Source: Arachis hypogaea (lineage: Eukaryota; Streptophyta; Magnoliopsida; Fabales; Fabaceae). Taken from it: 64,000 bases of DNA. Positions within the stretch are counted from its first letter, which is position 1, and every line of letters begins with the position of its first letter. The notes under the pieces are model-generated. The model saw only the letters and a list, made by a program, of their open reading frames with translations. It did not search any database and had not been told where the DNA came from. Both the position numbers and the translations under genes were made by a program. Shown one piece after another: positions 60,380-64,000 of the stretch. The stretch spans positions 119,494,445 to 119,558,444 of the forward strand of contig NC_092053.1 in assembly GCF_003086295.3 (NCBI RefSeq), written 5' to 3'.

Positions 60380-60895
60380 ATTCAACACGAGTAAGCCCAA
60401 GTTGTGGGCCTGGACTGTCAGGTCGAGGAGTCTGACTTTGAGAAGCTCACTACCTCAGATGCGCACTCAAAGAGACCCTTCTCCTCCACCCGCCAATCCC
60501 CCTCGTCCTCCACGAAACAGCAAAAGAAATAACCATCTAAGACTACTTTATCCTGAAGCGAGTGGCGCCATGATCAACAAGTAGGCCATAGGAAGGGACT
60601 CGAGTAGCTGGGAGAATCCGCAAATGTTTAGTCCCTGGCAGTTCTTGAAGGTCAGCATTCCGGACTTCAAAGGAAGCAACCTCTAGTTCATACCATTCGA
60701 ATCGGGTCGAAGGTCTTGCCCAGGGATGCAGTTGGGATTGTACACGCTTGAGCTCGCGGTGGCTCATCTACCTCACTGTTTCACGTGGGAGCTTCCCGAT
60801 GGTATGATGCGAGCAAGATGGAAATGAGCGACATCTTCGGACTCAACGGGCCCATAGCCACTCACCTCGTTGTTGTTAACACAAAGCACGTGTTC
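60380..60895 (+). pseudogene. Cytochrome P450 C-terminal fragment, CYP84A (ferulate 5-hydroxylase)-like
   Basis: Translated in shifting frames it reads VEESDFEKLT, then LHPPIPLVLHETAKE, AIGRD, WENP, IPDFKGSNL, the heme-binding loop [14 protein letters not shown] (about 60699-60740), [10 protein letters not shown] and a MSDIFGL block. These words match the end of CYP84A enzymes, which hydroxylate coniferaldehyde and related compounds in syringyl lignin and sinapate synthesis. Four in-frame stops (after the heads of four blocks, e.g. before the FIPF of the heme loop) and at least two frameshifts (near 60450 and 60815) break it. The oxygen-binding I-helix and everything before it are absent. It sits inside a TIR element, consistent with capture. 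Confidence 0.85.
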
Positions 60896-61688
60896 TCTAT
60901 TTGTTCGTCTTGTTGTTTATCTCTTTTTTTCTCATTCTCTTTGTCTCCATTTGTCGCTATGTTGCGTTGATGGTGGTGTGGTACAGTAGTGGTATTGGCA
61001 GTGATCATGGTGGTTATATAGTGATGGTGTTCGAAATTAAGAAAAAAAAAGATAGTAAATTTTTTGTTAACAGAAAGTTTAAAAGGTTGAAGATAACAAA
61101 AGAGACGAGGGTTGTTTGGATATTTTGATTAATTTTTTAACAGAATCAATAAAAAAATTAATAATTGATCATTTTTGTCGAACATAATTCATTTTTTATG
61201 GGTATAAAGTTAGTTTTATTTTTTTATGGTTAGTTTTATCGACATTTAAATTTTTTATGGCAAAAAATGATCATTTATTGTAATTTTAACGTTAAGGATA
61301 ATTTAAACAAAATATTAAGTACAATTTCGATTTTAGTTTCAAACTATATGAATTAAAATAGTACTTATCTCTCAGCTTATGTCTTAGGAATATTATGATT
61401 TGATTAGAATCATTTATAAATATTAAATTCAATATTATGTGATTATTTTTTATAGCCAGATCAATAAATTTTGTGCACCGCTCTCTCTTTCTCTCATTCT
61501 CTCATGGTTGCTCTTAAATTTTATTGAGTTAGAATTTTTTAAAAAAAAATCTTATATTATTAAATTTTAAATTTTTACAAACCCTTTTTTCTCTTCCTTT
61601 TGTTTATCAATCTTATATTGCATACACAACTTTGTAACACTATACACAGACACAATTAAAAATTGTGTTAGTATTATGAAATAGTTTG

Positions 61689-63357
61689 TGTTGGGAATAA
61701 GACACCATTCCCCCTTGAGAAAATACCTTTGACAGAGAAATAAAATGGACACAATCACAACACAAGAATTTAACGTGGAAACTCCAATTACCGGAGAAAA
61801 AACCACGGCCGTTGTCAAATGACAACCAGAGAATATCACTATGTGAAAATTGTTACAACACATAGACTTCTTTCTCTCACCGGCACCCCAGTACACCCAC
61901 ACTCTCTCAAAGCAAATATCTAACTACACCTCACAACACTCTCTAATAAAGAGTACAGAGGAAAAGAAAAATCAGATACAAGCTTAAAGTGTTTCTGACT
62001 AGTGCAAAAACAAATGGAGAACTTAGCCTCATATTTATAGCCTAGGCCACCCACTCCATTTGCTATCCTGAGCAATGTGGGACTAATTCAACCAAATCCT
62101 AACAATCTCCACCTTGATTGAAATAGTCACACATCTTCAGCTTCCATTGTCAACACCGACAATTCTTTGCTGCCATTGTCTATACCGACAATCATAGTTC
62201 AGAGAACTATCATACTCCACCATGAAAGTATACTCACTTGGAATTAGACCACTCCAAGAATTTCACCTTGGTACAGATCGAAACCTTGCTGAAAATTCAT
62301 GGTGCAACTTCCAAATTGGCTTTTCCTGGAAGTTATTCAGCCATCGACCTAACTCCGCCACACACCTTGCATCTCAACGCCAACCAATGCCCGTGTGCAA
62401 TTGTGGACCCGATTGCCACAACTCATCCTTATCCATGGCAGTGCGGTAATACCATAAGGATACTTCTTGTCTTCTAGAGAACATCATCTTCTCTTATAGA
62501 GAGAGCAACCAGAGATCTTCTCTTTCAACGCCTTGTGCAAACCTGATTGTATCAACACATCCTTGACTTGTATTTGCCACAAGCCAAAATTGATTCTTCC
62601 ATCAAATTTCTCTATTTCAAGCTTCACAGCACTTGAATATCCTGACATTGTTGCAACCGTATACTAGAATAGTATAACTCAACCGTGCACTAGGAAGGGT
62701 CCCCAGAAAAGAGAGGTGGGTCACAATGGACACACTTAAATACCAAGTCTTTCCTTAGCCAGAATCTTTCCAAACAGCACTCTCACAGTGTCATACTGCC
62801 TTCCAGTAACAACAACAGCAACCAAAGATCAACCTCAAGTCACAGGACAAAATTCTTTTCTGATGTGGAAGATCAGACTAAGCTGCAACCACAGAGCATA
62901 TTAAGAATAAATCCCACCGAACCGAAGTTCTTGATACCACTTGTTGGGAATAAGACACCATTCTCCCTTGAGAAAACACCTTTGACAGAGAAATAAAATG
63001 GACACAATCACAACACAAGAATTTAACGTGGAAACTCCAATTACCGGAGAAAAAACCACGGCCGTTGTCAAATGACAACTAGAGAATATCACTATGTGAA
63101 AATTGTTACAACACATAGACTTCTTTCTCTCACCGGCACCCCAGTACACCCACACTCTCTCAAAGCAAATATCTAACTACACCTCACAACACTCTCTAAT
63201 AAAGAGTACAAAGGAAAAGAAAAATCAGATACAAGCTTAAAGTGTTTCTGACTGGTGCAAAAACAAATGGAGAACTTAGCCTCATATTTATAGCCTAGGC
63301 CACCCACTCCATTTGCTATCCTGAGCAATGTGGGACTAATTCAACCAAATCCTAACA
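61689..63357 (-). mobile_element. Young non-autonomous Ty1/copia-type element (TRIM-like)
   Basis: Two 416-base LTRs (61689-62104 and 62942-63357) differ at only five positions with no indels. A perfect duplication GTTTG flanks the unit (61684-61688 and 63358-63362). On the minus strand the 5' LTR (63357-62942) is followed by a TGGTATCAAGA primer site (62939-62929), and AAGGTGGAGAT precedes the 3' LTR. The 837-base interior has no frame longer than about 80 codons and no recognisable domain. Confidence 0.92.
62105..62941 (-). mobile_element. Non-coding interior of the TRIM-like element
   Basis: Lies between the LTRs and carries only the primer site and polypurine tract. Overlapping plus-strand frames at 62222-62477 have no recognised homology and are treated as chance. 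Confidence 0.65.
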
Positions 63358-63473
63358 GTTTGAAGTTAGTTTAGAATATTATGGACTTAAATATTGTAGC
63401 AAGAATAGTAACGATAATTTTAATAAAAGAATAATTTGGATGAATGATTTATGAAATTTAATAATTATATTAT

Positions 63474-63679
63474 TGATGGGTTAACGAGAGAAAACAAAGA
63501 TTAGTAAGACTTAATGAGTTTATTAGTTGATTACAATAAGCACTACAATAGCCTATATATTTATAGGGCTCACATGTTAGTATATTATAATTCGTAGATA
63601 TTTCTAGATTTTTTCATCATAATATCTAAATATTTAATCTTATAAAAACAAGATAATGAAAAATTCAGAGAGTTCTACA
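63474..63679 (-). repeat. 3' LTR of a second Ty1/copia element
   Basis: Inferred from an RNase H coding end and polypurine tract just upstream on the minus strand (AAGGAGGAGTATT at 63705-63693). Candidate ends are TGTAGAACTC (63679) and CCCATCA (63474). The partner LTR would be beyond the window, so the ends are tentative. Confidence 0.45.
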
Positions 63680-63699
63680 AATATGTAGTATTATTAATA

Positions 63700-64000
63700 C
63701 TCCTCCTTAAGACACATTTGTGCATTCCAAGCATCTCCCGAAATAGTTCAAACTTTGATCTTGTACGTACTATAGTAAAGATGTCAGTCAGTTTTTTATC
63801 TGTGTTGCAATAATTGATCTTTATCTTTTCTCTAATACGATTTCTAGTATAAAATGATACTTGATAGTTATATGCTTGATCCTACTATGATGGACTAGAT
63901 TGTTTGCCATTGCTATTGCTGACTTGCTGTCACACAACATAGTTGTAAGGATTTTTTGTTGCTCTCCTTTGTTTTCGAATATTTTTCTTAGCTATATTGC
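63700..64000 (-). pseudogene. Ty1/copia RNase H C-terminal region, broken, runs off the window
   Basis: On the minus strand it reads LCDSKSAIAMANNLVHHSRI and IKYHFI, the conserved CDSKSA block and HSRTKHI-like block of copia RNase H. In-frame stops follow in the tail, so this copy is not functional. The rest of pol lies beyond base 64000. Confidence 0.82.

Larger units (their letters stand above)
54940..61350. mobile_element. TIR transposon carrying a P450 fragment, interrupted by a gypsy element
   Basis: 55060-55170 and 61090-61195 are inverted copies: AATTATGTTAGACAAAAATA against AATTATGTTCGACAAAAATG, then TTATTAATTT and GTTAAAAAATTAAT words. Weaker inverted similarity extends outward to about 54940 and 61350. 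Between them, once the 55342-60196 insertion is set aside, lie about 1.5 kb with a TC-rich leader (55150-55330) and a cytochrome P450 fragment (60380-60895). Long TIRs around captured gene DNA match the Pack-MULE pattern. Exact ends and target duplication were not resolved. Confidence 0.6.

Noticed and set aside
60402..60584. P450 region as a working gene
   Set aside because: There are at least four stops and two frameshifts, and the N-terminal two thirds are absent.

Overview
This window is plant nuclear DNA and almost certainly from Arachis (peanut or a wild relative). Short AT-rich stretches separate many nested LTR retrotransposons. Their LTRs carry motifs I associate with Arachis: GGCGTTNAACGCC boxes, GTGCGNACGCAC boxes, and solo LTRs starting TGATAAAYCC. 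The genus call is recognition, not a database match.

One intact gene is visible. A 13-exon gene on the minus strand (42194-53079) encodes a 413-residue UbiA-type aromatic prenyltransferase of the homogentisate/flavonoid/stilbenoid dimethylallyltransferase family. All 12 introns are GT-AG, the frame is open throughout, and both aspartate motifs are present. In legumes such plastid-targeted enzymes prenylate flavonoids, isoflavonoids and, in peanut, stilbenoid phytoalexins. Its introns carry four MITE-type insertions. A possible 39-residue membrane microprotein (29699-29818, minus) is the only other coding candidate.

Layout: 1-2746 is the 3' part of an LTR, a tRNA-Asp-type primer site and leader of a Ty3/gypsy (Athila/Tat-like) element. 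2747-14122 is a LARD-like element: two 4.3 kb LTRs around a 2.8 kb internal region with no gag or pol. 14477-20378 is a 4.36 kb minus-strand solo LTR with a 1.5 kb solo LTR nested in it. 20519-20707 is a SINE. 22183-23410 is a long-TIR DNA element. 24611-28155 is a plus-strand solo LTR. 29887-33223 holds a run of small DNA elements (MULE-like, Tourist-like, hAT-like). 33321-41746 is the 3' half of a Tat-like element (integrase, extra ORF, 3' LTR), split by another solo LTR at 35365-38591. 42194-53079 is the prenyltransferase gene. About 54940-61350 is a TIR element that carries a broken cytochrome P450 fragment (CYP84A/ferulate 5-hydroxylase-like), itself interrupted by a 4.86 kb Ty3/gypsy element at 55342-60196. 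61689-63357 is a young non-autonomous copia-type element. 63474-64000 is the 3' end of another copia element.

Target-site duplications (TSDs) could be read directly for most insertions, so the nesting order is well supported. The least-explained structure is a roughly 75-bp conserved box with an inverted repeat. It recurs in four otherwise different LTRs, in two of them next to minisatellites of unrelated sequence.
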